NCBI GenBank assembly: GCA_032358255.1
Contig: JAULBX010021742.1
Span: 1 to 64,000 of the forward strand
Reading direction: 5' to 3'
DNA length: 64,000 nucleotides
Source: Heterotrichella gracilis
Taxonomy: Eukaryota; Sar; Xanthophyceae; Tribonematales; Xanthonemataceae
Part shown: positions 50,801 through 64,000 of the stretch, piece by piece
How the letters are laid out: the number at the start of each line of letters is the position of its first letter
How positions within the stretch are numbered: position 1 is the stretch's first letter
Program-made: the position numbers and the translations under genes
The notes under the pieces: generated by a model
The model's database searches: none
What the model was told of the DNA's origin: nothing
The model's input: only the letters and a program-made list of their open reading frames with translations

Positions 50801-53800
50801 CAGAGTCCGGAGCTCCGTAGGCGCTCCTGCCAGCGGTCGTCAATCTCCATCATCGGGCGCTGACGCGAAGGGGCAACACAGGTGTAGGGTTTGGAATCCC
50901 CCTGGAACGGCTGGAACACGCGGGGGTAGTGGTAGTGGCGGAGGTGGCGTGAGGAGGTGCGGGGTGGAGGTGGAGGTGGTGGTGGCAGGATAATCCCATG
51001 TTAGGCACCAAAGAACACCTGTCCTTTAGGGGGAAAGAGTTGATACATCAATTTCATGCATCCACCTCTACTTGATATTCTTCAAATTTGAATTCAAGTT
51101 TGATAAATGAGGAATGAAGAATGTCACCCACCTGCAGGCCGCGCTCCACTATCTCGCTTGCGTACTTGAGCACCTTCTCCTGGTTCACCTTGGAGTGGTA
51201 GCGAGCCCAGGTGGTCCAGATGGGGGACTCCATGATGTGTGCAGGGGGGGCGACCTTGGGGGGGCGCAGCGTGCGCAGCGCCATCTCGCAGGCCTCGCGC
51301 GCGTTGACCGCGGCGCACAGGGCCACGCGCACGCGCAGGTAGTCGGGGGTTGCTGCAGAGTCTGCGGGTTGTTTAATTAATGGTGAAGGGTGTTCAGTAT
51401 TTGGGTGGGGGCAGCGCAGGGGTTGGGGTCTGATATGGGGTGCAGCGTGCGGAGCGCCCTCTCGCAGGCCTCGCGTTGACAGCGGGTGCGACAGGCATCC
51501 TGCGCCCTCCATGCATCCCCTCCCTGGTGCAGCGGGTGGTGCATGAGGTGGCACTTGTACGAATCCCAGGCCTGGATGTGCAGCTGGCCATCCCCGCGAT
51601 TTTGAACCCTTAACCCTAACCAGCATGTGCATGGGTACGCCAGGCAAACCACTACTTCATTGTAATGCACTGAGTCCACCACACCCTGGCTCACCTTGGT
51701 GCAGCGGGTCCACCGTCCAGTCGTGCAGCGGGTGGTGCATGAGGTGGCACTTGTACGAGTCCCGCGCCTGGATGTGCAGCTGCCCGTCCCCACGCTTGAA
51801 CCCATTGAGGTTGGCCACGCTCAGGGGCAGGTACTGACGTGTCATGTTCTGCACCCCCACCCCCCACCGCCGCTCAATCCAGCCCTCGTTCTCGCCCGAC
51901 ACCGGCGCGTTCATGCCCACGTGCAGGAAGGGGGTGTCGGGGTCCGCGATCACAAGCAGGCCCTTGCTGTAAGGGGGGAAAATGGATAAGTGAGGATGAG
52001 TGGCCACAGCCAACGAAGGTTTCACTGTGATGAGCTGACACGCTTTTCGTGTACTGCCAGGAACCCCCAGCATTATCAGCATGCATTGTGCACTGAGGGG
52101 AGGTCACATACGGAGAGAAGTGCTGCTGGGGTTTAGGCTGAATGCAAGGGTTGCAGGGAGAAGGCTGTTGGAGTTTGTTGCAGTGCCCATATGGTGTAGC
52201 ACCCTTACCTGGTCATCCAGTGTGGCCCCAGCAGCGTGTTGACCCCGTTTGGCCCATTGTCAAAGGGGTAGTAGGGCCCCACCTCCCAGGAGGCCTTGTT
52301 AAGTGGCCACAGCTGGCGCATAAGGTGGCCCCCACCGAACCAGTGGCCCGCAGAGTCGATGTCTACGAGGACCTCTGCGCGGTTGCACCCATCCTTGCGC
52401 ACGCTCCAGTCCAGGATGAACCCGTGGTCCAGCCCCTGCAGCGACAGAGAAGTTCAATGGCTATCTCCTGTACCTTGACGAGTGGACAAGCTATGCAGTT
52501 GGGAATAGCCACGCTGCAGTAACCCCTTGCTGATGCTCCAGTCCAGTATGAACCCATGTCCAGCCCTATGCAGCAGTGACCCCTGTATTGGTACCACCTG
52601 AAAGCTGGAGCTAAGTAAAATTATGACCTATTAAACCTTGAGACCCGAGCCTCTGTCAGAAACTTTACTGCAGTTTTGAAATGTTGTACATGCGGACATG
52701 AGTATCAGGTCAACCACCAGCTGAGCTGCCCAAGTGGCCACCCCATGTGGCTGGGCCAGTTATCAACCAGTGCAACCAGCTTTGAAAACGAGGTTGAAAC
52801 AAGAAAGTTTGAATCTTTTGCTGACACCTGGATTGCAAGACATAGCTGGTAGCCCAAGAGTGGGCTGACGAGGACAACCCAGGTGTTGCCAGTAAAGGGG
52901 CTAGTGGTGCAGGGTAGGCCGATCAGGCTTTAGATTACCTGACACCAGCGGTGCTCCGTGGCTGGCGGTGAGGTGACGATCAGCTCCGCCAATACCTGGC
53001 CGGCCCACCGCCATTGGACTTGCACCCGAACTTGCTCCGTGCCCAAGGGGGTTAGCTCCCGTACGTGGAACTCGGATGAGTTGGCCTTCGTGGGCAGCGC
53101 CAGGTTCCCTTTCGTCACCAGGAACGTGGGTTTGCTGGGGTCAGCCTTGCCGCTGCGGTACACCTCGAATTGGCCCCGCGAGCTCAAACGAAACTTGCAG
53201 CCGTGCACGGCGATGGTCAGCGTGGTAGGTGTGGAGGTCACGGCAGGTTGCGGCGCGGAGGAGGTGGATGCTGGCTCTGGCTCGGAGACCACAAACGGGA
53301 GAGGGACAAAGGAAGGGCCCAGCCCGGCGTCCAAAGGGATGCTGAGACTGGCAGAGCAGGTGGTAACCCTGCGTGTGTTGCCCAGCGACCCGGGATGGTG
53401 GGGCCGGGGTCTGGGACTCTGAAGGGCAGAAGGGTGGGGCAGGAACTGGCTGGCACCTTGGTTCACGTTCACCAGGCGGTGCAACGCAGGTGTCGTCATC
53501 TGAAGACAGACGACGCTGCGGGCAACACCAGTCACGTTTGCACTCCTGATCAACCTCAAATCGCAGCGACAAAAAACCTTGTCTACGCCACAACAAAAAC
53601 GCGTATACAACTGTTTCGGCACTAGCCAACAACTTTGCACCGATATGTATGTCCAGCTCGCTGAGATCGTCAACTAATCCAGCCGCATCGGAGCTAAACC
53701 CAGACGTTATAACGACACCCAGGTCTAGTCAAGTGCACTTCGAGACTCTAGCGCTGCCACCTCAGCCAATCCGATTCAGCTCTCCCCGATTTGTGTCGCA

Positions 53801-56800
53801 CAAGCGGTTTGCGCTTTTCCAATGACGTACAGTGATTGGTCCACGTGGAATAAAGGTGCTGATCCACGTGCGCTTGAGACCATGCCACGCGGCGAGTTGT
53901 GGTGACCCCAGCTGGGCGCATGTGCATGCATTTGCAGCGCAAAGTGCGCATATTAGTCGTTGTAGAGTTGGTATGCACAACTCTTCGCGGCTCCTCAGTT
54001 GGACATGTGCATCAGGCAGCCATCTGAGTAGTTGTTGCAATTTGGGCTAGAATATTGTAAACGTGCAGTATATGCATGCATCGCCCAACAGCGCACGCAC
54101 ACAAGCAAACAGCAGGCCTGTTACATTCACACTAGGTTCACCATTGACCCAATATATGTAGCGCTCCTCATGCACTCACTTGGTGCTCGAGTAGGCGTGC
54201 AATACCACGCCATGTGGCAGTAGCCCTCAAAAGAGCATGTGAAAGTTGAGAGCAAACTCGCTGCAGCGCCTGTAACGCACCCGACTGATAGCGTAGCTGT
54301 ATATTGAGCAGACAGAAACAGACTATCTGCAGCCTTCTACATGCTACCGTTTGGTTGCGTACCCTAGGGTGTTGATCAGTCACCCATGGAGGGCGTGGTG
54401 ACTGACGACCTGACGGGCACCACCTGGCGTGACGACCAGTGGCTGCAGTTCTTCCCCTTGAACGCATTCACCGTCCTGGACTACTTTGGCCTGTCGCCAT
54501 TCTACGACAGGGCCTGCAATAATGAGGTGGCAAAGCAGCAGGGGATCGACCCTGCGCGCATGAGGTGAGTGGGTGCCCTGACACAGGGGAACAGGGCTAC
54601 CCATGCCCTAAGCAAGGGTGTTTGCGATGAGTGACGGTGTTGGGCAGTACCAGGGGGGCTCCTGCTGGGGGCCAAGCAGCAGGGCATAAGCCCTGCGTCC
54701 GTGAGTTGAGGGGATTTCTAGGGCACAGAGCAGCACCCTGCGCACGCAACAAGCTATGGTGCAACGGTTGGGGCCGTACAACTGTGTGCAACCAAGGTGC
54801 TGCCTGCCCAACTTATCCCACCCCCCCGCTCCCCTCACCTTGACACACAACCTACGCCTCCCTTGCCATCCACTCTCCCCACCTAGCCTATCCCATCCCC
54901 ACCCCAACCCCGTGCAGCATCTTCCACCCTGGCGTGGAGTACTGTCTGGGGTCTAGGGTTTAGGATTTGCCGCGTCCTACCCCCCCTCCCCAACACCACA
55001 ACCCCCCCCTGCCCCGGCAGCATCCTCCTCCATAGGTTCAAGTACACGTTCAAGTACACTGTCCAGAACACACAGGCCCCACCCGTACCTCTCCACCCCA
55101 ACCCCCTCAGCTCATCTCCCCTCCCCTCCCCTCCCCCCGCAGCATCCTCCCCCCTGGCATTGAGTACACCGTCCAGGACGCACAGGAGCCGCACCTGTTT
55201 GTCATCCGCAAGCAGTACCGCAGCAAGGGAACCACCAACCTGGCATACTATTACGTGCTGGATGGCAGCGTGTACCAGGCGCCCACCCTGTATGCAGCCC
55301 TGCTGTCGAGAGTGGTTCGTACACCCTACACCCTACACCCTACACCCTACACCCTGGACCCCCTCGTCCTACTACTGCACGCTTGATGGTGAGGGTTGCT
55401 GGTGAGGGTTGGACATGAACCCTGAACCCCAAACCCCAAACCATGCCACATTTTCCATCTCGGTGAATGGCTGCCAACCGTGCATGCACTCATCAGACAC
55501 GTACTTGTGACGCACACCTTTTGTCTAATTCTTGGCCTAGACCCTCCTGTTAACCACGAGGCCGCCTGCACTGCGCATCATCTGATATATAGCCTGCATA
55601 TGATGTATAGCCTGCATCTGATATATAGCCTGCACAGGGCATTGTATGAGTCATATCCTTCACCGCCTATCGTACTTGCCGCACACCTTCCCTTGCCACA
55701 TGTGTCTGTGCCACCCCCGCCTGCACCCCCCCTCTTCCCACCCTCCAGAGCCGCAGCCTGCACCACGCCAGGGAGGCATTCCAGCGCATGCAGGTGGATT
55801 TGGACCCGCTGGTCAAAGGTGGGGCACATGAACGGAACGTATCGCGAGTTACATGCATCGCATGAGGAGTTTAAAATCAGCACACCAATGAGGAGCAGGA
55901 TTAAGACCAGCATGCCCAAGCGTATACTGATATTGTGCTTTACCATGCCTTTACTCAAGATAGCAGTATGTGGTCAACATGACATATCAAATTAGCATCT
56001 CGAATACCAAGCGCAAGTGGACATAGAGCGATGGGGAGGACAAGGAGGCTGTGGCGCACTGCACCCTAAACGCTAAACCTTCTTCCGTAACACCGCGTGC
56101 GTGTGCACCCCAGGGGGTGATGTTGGAGACACCAGCGACGGGGATGACAAGGAGGCTATTGTGCAGAAGCGGGTCACCGCTGAGGCCAGGGAGCGTGAGC
56201 GCAAGGTGGACAGGATCATACTCAACGTGCTGCACAAGGTGCGGCTTGGGTGTAGGGTGTGTAGGGTTTTAGGTTTGGGCCAGGGAGCGTGAGCGCGAGG
56301 TGACAGGATCATACTCAATGTGCTGCACAAGGTGCGGGTTTGGGTTAGGGTTGTTAGGGTTTTGGGTGTGTAGGGTTTAGGGTTAATGGATTCCCATGCT
56401 CGTTGTACCCTAACACCTTGGACCAAAACCCTGCAACGCCATACCCCCATGTTCCTCTACCCACTTGCACTCCCACCCCACCATGTCGACAGTACCTTGT
56501 GACCCTACGGCCTTTTCCACCTGCTACTGCCTAACGCAGTACGGCCCCACCCAACCTGCTACTGCCCCACCTGCTACTGACTGCTAATCTGGCTATTTTG
56601 CTGGAATGCATGTAAATAACTAACTAACTGCCCCACGCACGGTATGGTGCCCCATGCCTAGGGTGCCCTGAACCCTGCCGCGACCCCATCTATCTCCCCC
56701 CTTCCCTTACCCCTTCTCCTCCCCCCACCCTTCCCCACAGTACCCCATGCCTGTGGTCCCCGCCTCCCTCCCATCAGACATCCGGGATGCGCCCCAGCTA

Positions 56801-59800
56801 TCCGAGGACAGTGCGTCAGTGGCACCAGCAGCGCAAGCAGGCAGCCAGGGTGCAGGGCCCCAGGTGCGCTTGCTGTGTGTACATCAATGTCATGTACGCT
56901 GCAAAGTAAATGGCAGTGGGAATGGCAGTGGCAATGGCAATGGCAAATTACAGTGCTTATCATGATAGTTGTAATTACTTGCAAATTACAGCGCCTGTTT
57001 GATAACTAGTTGTAAAGATGTGGCGTCAGTTGGTGGTCAGTGTGTTGGCCCCAGAGGTGGTTGCTGCAGGATTGACACCACCTTGGATTGTACCGTGCAT
57101 TCCAACAACACCGCCAAGCATCCATGCGGCAATATATGCCAAAAATTACTTGAGCATCATCTGTTTTGTGAACCAACAATGCAATGGTGACCACAGGCGC
57201 TGCACCAGAAACTGCTAAACCCTAAAGCCAGAACCCTAAACCCTCGACCACCTGTGTCTTCCAGGGCCAGGCCCATCCCAGTGCCTCAGCGAGCACAGGC
57301 GCCGCACCGGAGCCTGGCGCCAAGCGGCCTCGACCTGGCTGACACATGCGCAGCAGGGACTGTCGCAAGTGACAATCTGGGCAAGGGTATTGGGCGCACC
57401 CAGGTAGCTACTCTTGATGCCTCGTTCGTTCACCGCAGCGGGATTAGCGGGACGGACATTGGAGGGAGGTGCATGTGTAGGCGCCAGTGGCTCTCAGGCA
57501 TGGGGTAAGCTCGGTGCTCCACCGAGCATGCTGGTGTAAATGCGCCCTACACTTAGCTGGCAGGAGTGCAGGGGCGCACCCATAGCTGCAGGGTGCCCCA
57601 TCTTCCAGGGGTTTGGTGGGGTTGGTGGTGTGGGCGTTGGCACAGCAGACCGGCACCACCCAGGCCAGGCGTCAGGGGCCCTTGCCCAGTGCAGGGCGGT
57701 GATGATTTAAACAACGGCTGGGAAGGGCATCATTATGCCTTTTGTTTCGCTTGTTTGTTTCAAACAACATATGATACATATTCTTTGCGGCGAGCACGGG
57801 CGCTGCAGCAAAGCCGGCTGGCAGGCTGATACAAGTATCAGGGCGCACTTGAGCCGTGATTTGAAAGTTCTTGCCTTGCATTTGCCCGGTGATGGTGCCA
57901 TTGCTGCGCAGTTCCGAACTAGCTAATTGCAATTGCTGTCACTGTGCCCATAGGCACCTACATTTTTCATGTAAGTATTTCTGCAAAATCCCTGCAGGGT
58001 TTCTTTTTACTCTGGGGGGGGCGTTTTGTTTCTTTCTGTCTTTCTGTCTTGCAACTTTTTCTGCACGTCAGCTGTCAGTGGCTGCCTTGTGTGGGAGCGT
58101 TTAATTGTCTTTCTTTACTTCTGTGGCTGCCGTGTCAAAGGTGTTGGTGGGAGTGTTACCAATCCGTGTAAGATATTGGAGCTTAGATCACAAAGCCTTG
58201 CAGCCTAGCAGATATAGTGGGTCGCACAGCCCTTGCAGCATGCTCATGTATGCTGCCGAAAAAAGCAAGCTGCATGGCAAAGTAGTATACATTGTCAGAC
58301 TCTGCACATCCCAACATTGAATGCTGCAGCTAAAACGGAATGCCCCAAGTTAGCAATGAGCTGTGAAAAATCAGCGAGGAATTCCCAATGTGGGCATGAA
58401 TCCATGATGTAGCAACACAGTAAGTGTGCTACAGAGCACCTTCCCTGGCAACCTATTCAGGCCCGATTATTGGCTACAAAATGTGGACCCAATGTGGCGC
58501 CCACCTAGTAAGGAAATATCAATATAGTTGGGTACGCGAACGCACCACACAGTGCTTTGCTTTGGCCCATGTCACGGTCAAGAAACACTGCGGATAAAGG
58601 ATCCTGTATATCCTAGGTATATCTATCCTAGGGAAATGCTTGCGTGACATTGAGGGCACGAACAATCCATCATTATCATCATAATACGGGATTAAATCAT
58701 CAACCGGTGCTTGTTATACAAATCCCCCTCACACACAGGCCATATAATGCCTGGAACAGAATGGTAAATTCAAGTCTCTTCACTGCCTGTTTGCCAAACG
58801 GGGACAGTCCCCATTGTAATTCATACCCAAGCTGCTGCTAGGCATATAGGTGGCAGCAGTGCCATCGTGCATTCTAAATCCTGTAGAGTGCGTTGGTACT
58901 CATGAAAGTCAGAAAAATAGAGAAAAGAAAGCACCAAGGCATCAGCATGGTGGCATATCCACCACGCATGCCACTCCCATACCCACCCCACATCAAACCC
59001 CCTTCGCCCGGCTGAATCCAGGCTGGTAAAAGTAGCAAGAAAAAGTTTGTGAGTTTTGCCTCCTCAGCAATAATCGCTAGAGTGTAGCTTCATGTACCCC
59101 CCTTCCATCTGCGAAATGTATGCTGCAGATCCCCTAATCCCTCACAAGTCGACGCTGGAGTCAATGCCAGGGTGCGCCAGGTTGATGAGCGAGGCAAACC
59201 CTGCTAGGGCAGCGATCGCTGACAGGATCGCCTGCGTCCCGCCCACCGCCACATCGCCTGTGGGTGCTGAGATATCCAGCAGGGGGGCGTAAAACACGAT
59301 GGCTGCAATCAGGGACTGGATGGAGGTGGTGCCAAGGGCCACTGGCACGTGCACTGCCTCGGCGATGGAGGCGATGGTCTGGGGCTCAATTGGGAGGGCC
59401 AGGGCAGGGAGGGTGGGGAGCAGGGTTGCTGCTAGGACTGCGCTCGCCTTTGCGGTTTTGCGGAAGGCCTTTGGCACCTGGACAAACAGAGGAGGGGTGG
59501 GTTAGTTCCCTTGTTTGGCAGTGGGTTGCAGTGGGCAGGTTGCAACCACAAACTAGGGGTTGGGTGAAAGCTGGGTGAAAGGTGTCAGAAAGAAGGGAAA
59601 CTGGTGCCCTCGGTGTGCTAGAGGGGCTAGAAATTGTGAGAAACACCAATGATAGAGCAGACTGTGAGAAGCATCGTGGGTGTTTTTGTGACTATCACAA
59701 ACTGACGCCAACTCTGTGAGGCTTGCACGGGTGTGTCCCAAGGGTGCCACGTCAACTCCACACCGTGGCTAGACCACAACGAAACCGATGAAGGAGCAGC

Positions 59801-62800
59801 TACGCAATAAAGAAGACACGAGTCGAAGGCACACTCTCCACGGGGAAAAGCCCACCAATCGGCACTCAATTTGCGGTTGTGTGGTGCAGCATCGCGTGGC
59901 TGAGATGCCATAGATGCCATCGTACTGGTCTGGCACACTACGACACAGCTACAAGTCCTCCCCAGCGTTAGAAGGAAGACAAAGTGACAGTATATCTACC
60001 CACTGCCACTCTAGTGGCGCGCATCTGTGCATCTGGCTGGCGACCAAACGGTTCCTGGGCCGCCTACAAGGTTGTAGTAGGAACCTGGGTCGCACCTGGT
60101 GGTGGCTCTGTACGCACACGCACGTCCTGGAGGGTTGAGCATGGCGGCTCCTGGTGCCTTGCACGCTGCTCAAGCGAAGGGGCTCGCTGGTGGAGCAAGG
60201 GGAGGTTGCGGTTCGCTGCATTTTGAACGTTTTCTAGCGTGAGATGTGGACCTGCAGGTTGTGGTGGGTAAAGAGCTCTGTGTGATCGAAACGTTGTGCT
60301 GAATAGCGGTGTACTGCAACGCTTGTTGTCTTTTGCTGTAGGTGAGTGAGTACGGCTGTTAAAGTAGTGCGTGGGAGGGTTGGAGGGACGTATATGGTGC
60401 CAGCGCTTCGGCAACTTGGCCTATCAGCCTTGGCTTTCCGCGGGGCTCGACTCGACTTCGACTGCAGCAAGTCAGCGCTGACCACTTACCTAAAAATGGG
60501 TATCGTGGTCGCATCAAAGCTCGCCACCTGGCGCAATTCCCGCCATCCAGCGGCGGCGGCTGGCCTGGGGCCTGCGGGTTTCAAATTTGAAATGGCACGT
60601 GCGCAGATTACTCGCATGACCCCTGCACCCTGCTGCAGACCTCCTTCAAAGCTGGGCGAAACTGGGCGCTTGATGCACACACGTTCGTCGATCCTGCCTC
60701 CTCAGCATGCTTGCCAGAGTACCTTCAAAGCAGCTCGCTGGTGTCCTGCCCTTTCCAGGGTAACCCGGCTGGCAGAGTGTATCGAGGCGTGTCGAGGAGC
60801 TCAGGAAAGGCACCGGTTGCTGTCTAACTGCCGAGGAACTCTGCCATCCACTATGCAAACGCAAACCCTGCAGCCACAAGTGCGTTAACCAGAGGTCACG
60901 TTGGTGTTTGCCAGATACCCGTTGTTAGCTCCACCCTTTGGCGTTGTCAAGGACCATAGAGATCCTCGAGGTCGACCACTGCGATAAATAGGGAAAGCCG
61001 GGCGCAGTGGTCTTGACTGCATCTGTGGCACCCAGCTTCCTAACCAGGCGTTTCAAACGCCCATTCACTGATATCCTGTGTGGCGCACAAAGTGCAAAGC
61101 ATGCCAGTAGCTAGCTAGCCATGTGTTTTAGGGTTTTAGGGTTTTAGTGGTCTAGGACAAAACCCTAATCTGAACTGACACCCAGCCTGCACCGGACCGC
61201 AGTGGTGCACAAGCACATATGTGGACAGTCAGGGGTCCAAGTCATGCCGGAGCCAGGCTTGCACTCCCCCACACGAACCCTCGGGATCCCAGCGTTACGC
61301 GCACAGCCAAAACCGGGGCGGCACTGCGTCGAGTAGCTGGGCGCCAACAAGTCACAGGCACAAGGGGGGTGCTGCATTTTCAAGGGTAAGGGGCAGGCGC
61401 ACACATGCACTGTAGGGCCTAGGTGGGTCTAGACCTGCTTTCTCCCTGCTATCTGAGTCTGCCATACCTTGGCCCAGTCTGTGAACGTTCCTCCCCGGTC
61501 TTCCACCTCTTGACCATCGCCTATCGCATACAACGTAGACATGTGCGGCCTAAACCTAAAGAAAACAGTGGACATTGCCAGCCCTGCTATCAACAGGTTG
61601 CCTTGTCCCTGCGTATGTATTTATTGTTATTTTTTTCTCACCAAATCATTTCTTGCGCCAGGGGTATGCTGCCAATGGGTGGGACCCCGCCACCCTGCCC
61701 TCCACCCCCCTCACCACCCAGCTGTCACTGCAGCAACAAACGCAGCAGGCCATGTCCCATGCAGCCCGGGCCAAGGAACAGTGGCTGCCTGTCACATACC
61801 TGCCCCCACCACTTGCACAGGTAGGGGACCATTGCCCAGACTGCCGTATTATAAGCATGCGTTTTTCAATAGCATAGCCAATATAGCAGCTTGGTCAGCA
61901 TCTGCAATGCTTGCCTGACATCATGTACTGGGAGCTTGCCGCTGTTTCTGAAATCTCCGGCTACCACAATCCACACAAACTGCGCACTTACCTGCAGGCA
62001 GCACCCACACAAGCATTTAGAGCTGAAGGTTAGGGTTTACGGTATATAGCTAGCAGCAGTGGCATCAGCAGGCAGCTGAAAGGCGCCCTTCTGCAGCAGC
62101 ACACACGTTTAGGTTTTAGGGTTCAGGGTTGGGGAGTTATACCCTATAGCGCATCAGCATCTGCACACATGAGGATCTGCGCATCTACCATGCACAGACC
62201 AAAGCATCGGAACACTGCAATTTGGCATCTATGACAACACCCACCTGCCGCAATAATTGACCCCCTTATTATGTTATTATAAGATACCATATAGTAGCTG
62301 AGAACACGCATACATATTCACTATGCACGAGCAGCGGCTGTGCCAGCAGCAGGGCCAGCAACAGGCAGCGGAGGAACACCTGGTGCATATTCACCCCGCT
62401 TTTTACAAGATTTCATTTATAATGATTCAAATGTGAATATGCATATATATCCACCACGCAGGAGCGGCGGCTGCTTGAGCAGCAGCGGCAGCAGCAGGCA
62501 GCGGAGGAACACCTCAAGCAGCTGCAGCGCCTGTATGGTCCAGAGGGTGCCCAGGCCATGCTGCACATAGAGGAGCTGAAACGCAAATCAGTGGAGAGGG
62601 GAGAGCAGGGGCATGTGCATAGGGGGAGGGGCGTGCGTCGGGAGGAAAAGGGCAAGGTGGGTTGCAACGACTGCATGCCATGGTCCTGTGTGCACTCGCC
62701 ATGCTTAGTACACAGTCTGCATCACCTACACTGTGAGTCACCCTGCACAGCCATGGCATGGCACATGCGGCAACGTTATGTCATAGGCAGCCAGAACCGT

Positions 62801-64000
62801 TACTGCTACAACCATTTACCCTACACCCAGCCATCAACATGTACCTTGTACCCTGAATTCTGAACCTTTAGTTGAACCCTAATAGATACAGCGCCCAACC
62901 TGCAGGCACCGACCCCTCTCACCCATGCATGCAGGTGGCCCAGTCAGACATGGAGGCAATAGCAGCTCTGCCCTGGCCAAAGGAGCTGGATGAACACTAG
63001 CAGGTTAGGGTTGAGGGTTTGGGCCACCTTTGAGCGCAGTGAGCAAGTTGGCTCCATGCATCCAAATCCCTGGCAGCTGGATCAGCAGCGCTGGAGAGCC
63101 AGAATCACACTGGCATGTAGACAGTTCTCCGATAGATTGGCAAAGCGCATGGGCCTTGTTCGCATGCAGAATACAGTGCTATGTGTATTTGTAGTACTAC
63201 AAATACTAGTGCTGTCACAGTGCCCCTGGGTGCACCATGTCTGTGACATCATGTCTGGAGCCTGGTGCTAGATTCGACATTGGAGTACCGCACCATTTGC
63301 AATGCCAAGGACCTAATGCTTGCTTGAAGTGCTCCATGATAGAACTTCGGAGCAGGCTGCAACAGTGAGACATGTTGAATTGTGTCCTGGCTTGCAATTG
63401 TGTCCATGGATTCCCTCTTGGCAGTGCCTTGTCAGGCTCTGGCTGTCGTCCTTGGCATGCGAACCCTAGTGTAGGGGTGGAGAGGGTTTCCTGATCACCA
63501 CGCCCGCGGGCGCATGCACAGATGCTGCCCCGACGCCGTGATCGCTCCGCTTGTCCAAGGATTTGTGGTCCAGTAAACTTGGTGTGCATGGGGACTTTGA
63601 AGCACCAAAAGCTGCGTTTGCGCACCTCGTTCACTCTATAGTCACTCCTGGAAGAGTGTATAAAGGCAGAACCTGAGCAAGCAAAAGCTTACGCCGCTGA
63701 ACACAGCCCCAAGTGTTGCTGGAACTTGCCATGCAGACACTGAGTGGTGACAAGGCATACATCAGCGCCGCTCTCGGAAAGTCGGCTGGTGCAGCAACGG
63801 CGTCGCCTGAGACCTGTTACAGGCAGTAGCCAACTGGAGGACTCGTCATTGGTTGTTCTAGTTGTTCAGAGCCCTGTGGACCTGGTGCGTGGGAGCCTCA
63901 GCCTCTTTCAGTCTTCAGCGACCGGACTGCCCAGGTTCTTATCAGCGTGGCCTCGACCCAAGCCCTGGCAGCCTGAACTTCGAGCGTTGCGAGACACGCT

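Overview
This window looks like nuclear DNA of a green alga (Chlorophyta). It is intron-dense, with 0.1-0.4 kb exons and introns that follow GT(G/A)-AG rules. Plant-type telomere motifs (TTTAGGG/CCCTAAA) are scattered through introns and intergenic DNA. The gene content is eukaryotic: a Mediator subunit, an F-box/WD40 protein, receptor-like TKL kinases and proteins with plastid/thylakoid-type presequences. I see no operons, Shine-Dalgarno patterns or CRISPR. The species cannot be fixed from sequence; a chlamydomonadalean-type alga would fit. Exon models were built by hand: every junction listed keeps the reading frame unless I say otherwise.

Layout: 1-80 (ATT)n; 126-512 (+) last exon of a truncated gene; 1843-2945 (+) small one-TM protein; 6095-15130 (-) large receptor-like kinase with a cysteine-rich ectodomain; 16544-23046 (-) membrane-anchored TPR protein; 25348-31802 (-) GAF/PAS-like/protein kinase; 33469-36848 (-) APR-B-like adenylyl-sulfate/PAPS reductase with a C-terminal thioredoxin domain and an N-terminal membrane anchor; 37705-41816 (+) F-box/WD40 protein; 43012-43605 (-) two-TM coiled-coil protein; 43878-44802 TIR transposon-like insertion; 48394-53499 (-) GH31 glycosidase; 54386-57342 (+) Mediator subunit MED6; 59142-60221 (-) putative thylakoid protein; 61541-63000 (+) coiled-coil protein. 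The reductase/F-box and GH31/MED6 pairs are head-to-head. The genes do not form one pathway; signalling, sulfur metabolism, carbohydrate hydrolysis, ubiquitin targeting and transcription are simply neighbours.

The most striking property is at genome-structure level. Most of the long genes carry, inside introns, one to three decayed copies of the adjacent exon edge together with its splice site ('ghost' exon ends), often separated by or next to short interstitial telomere repeats. I count more than 30 such copies at different stages of decay. One copy in the receptor kinase (10484-10567) still looks like a usable phase-matched exon.
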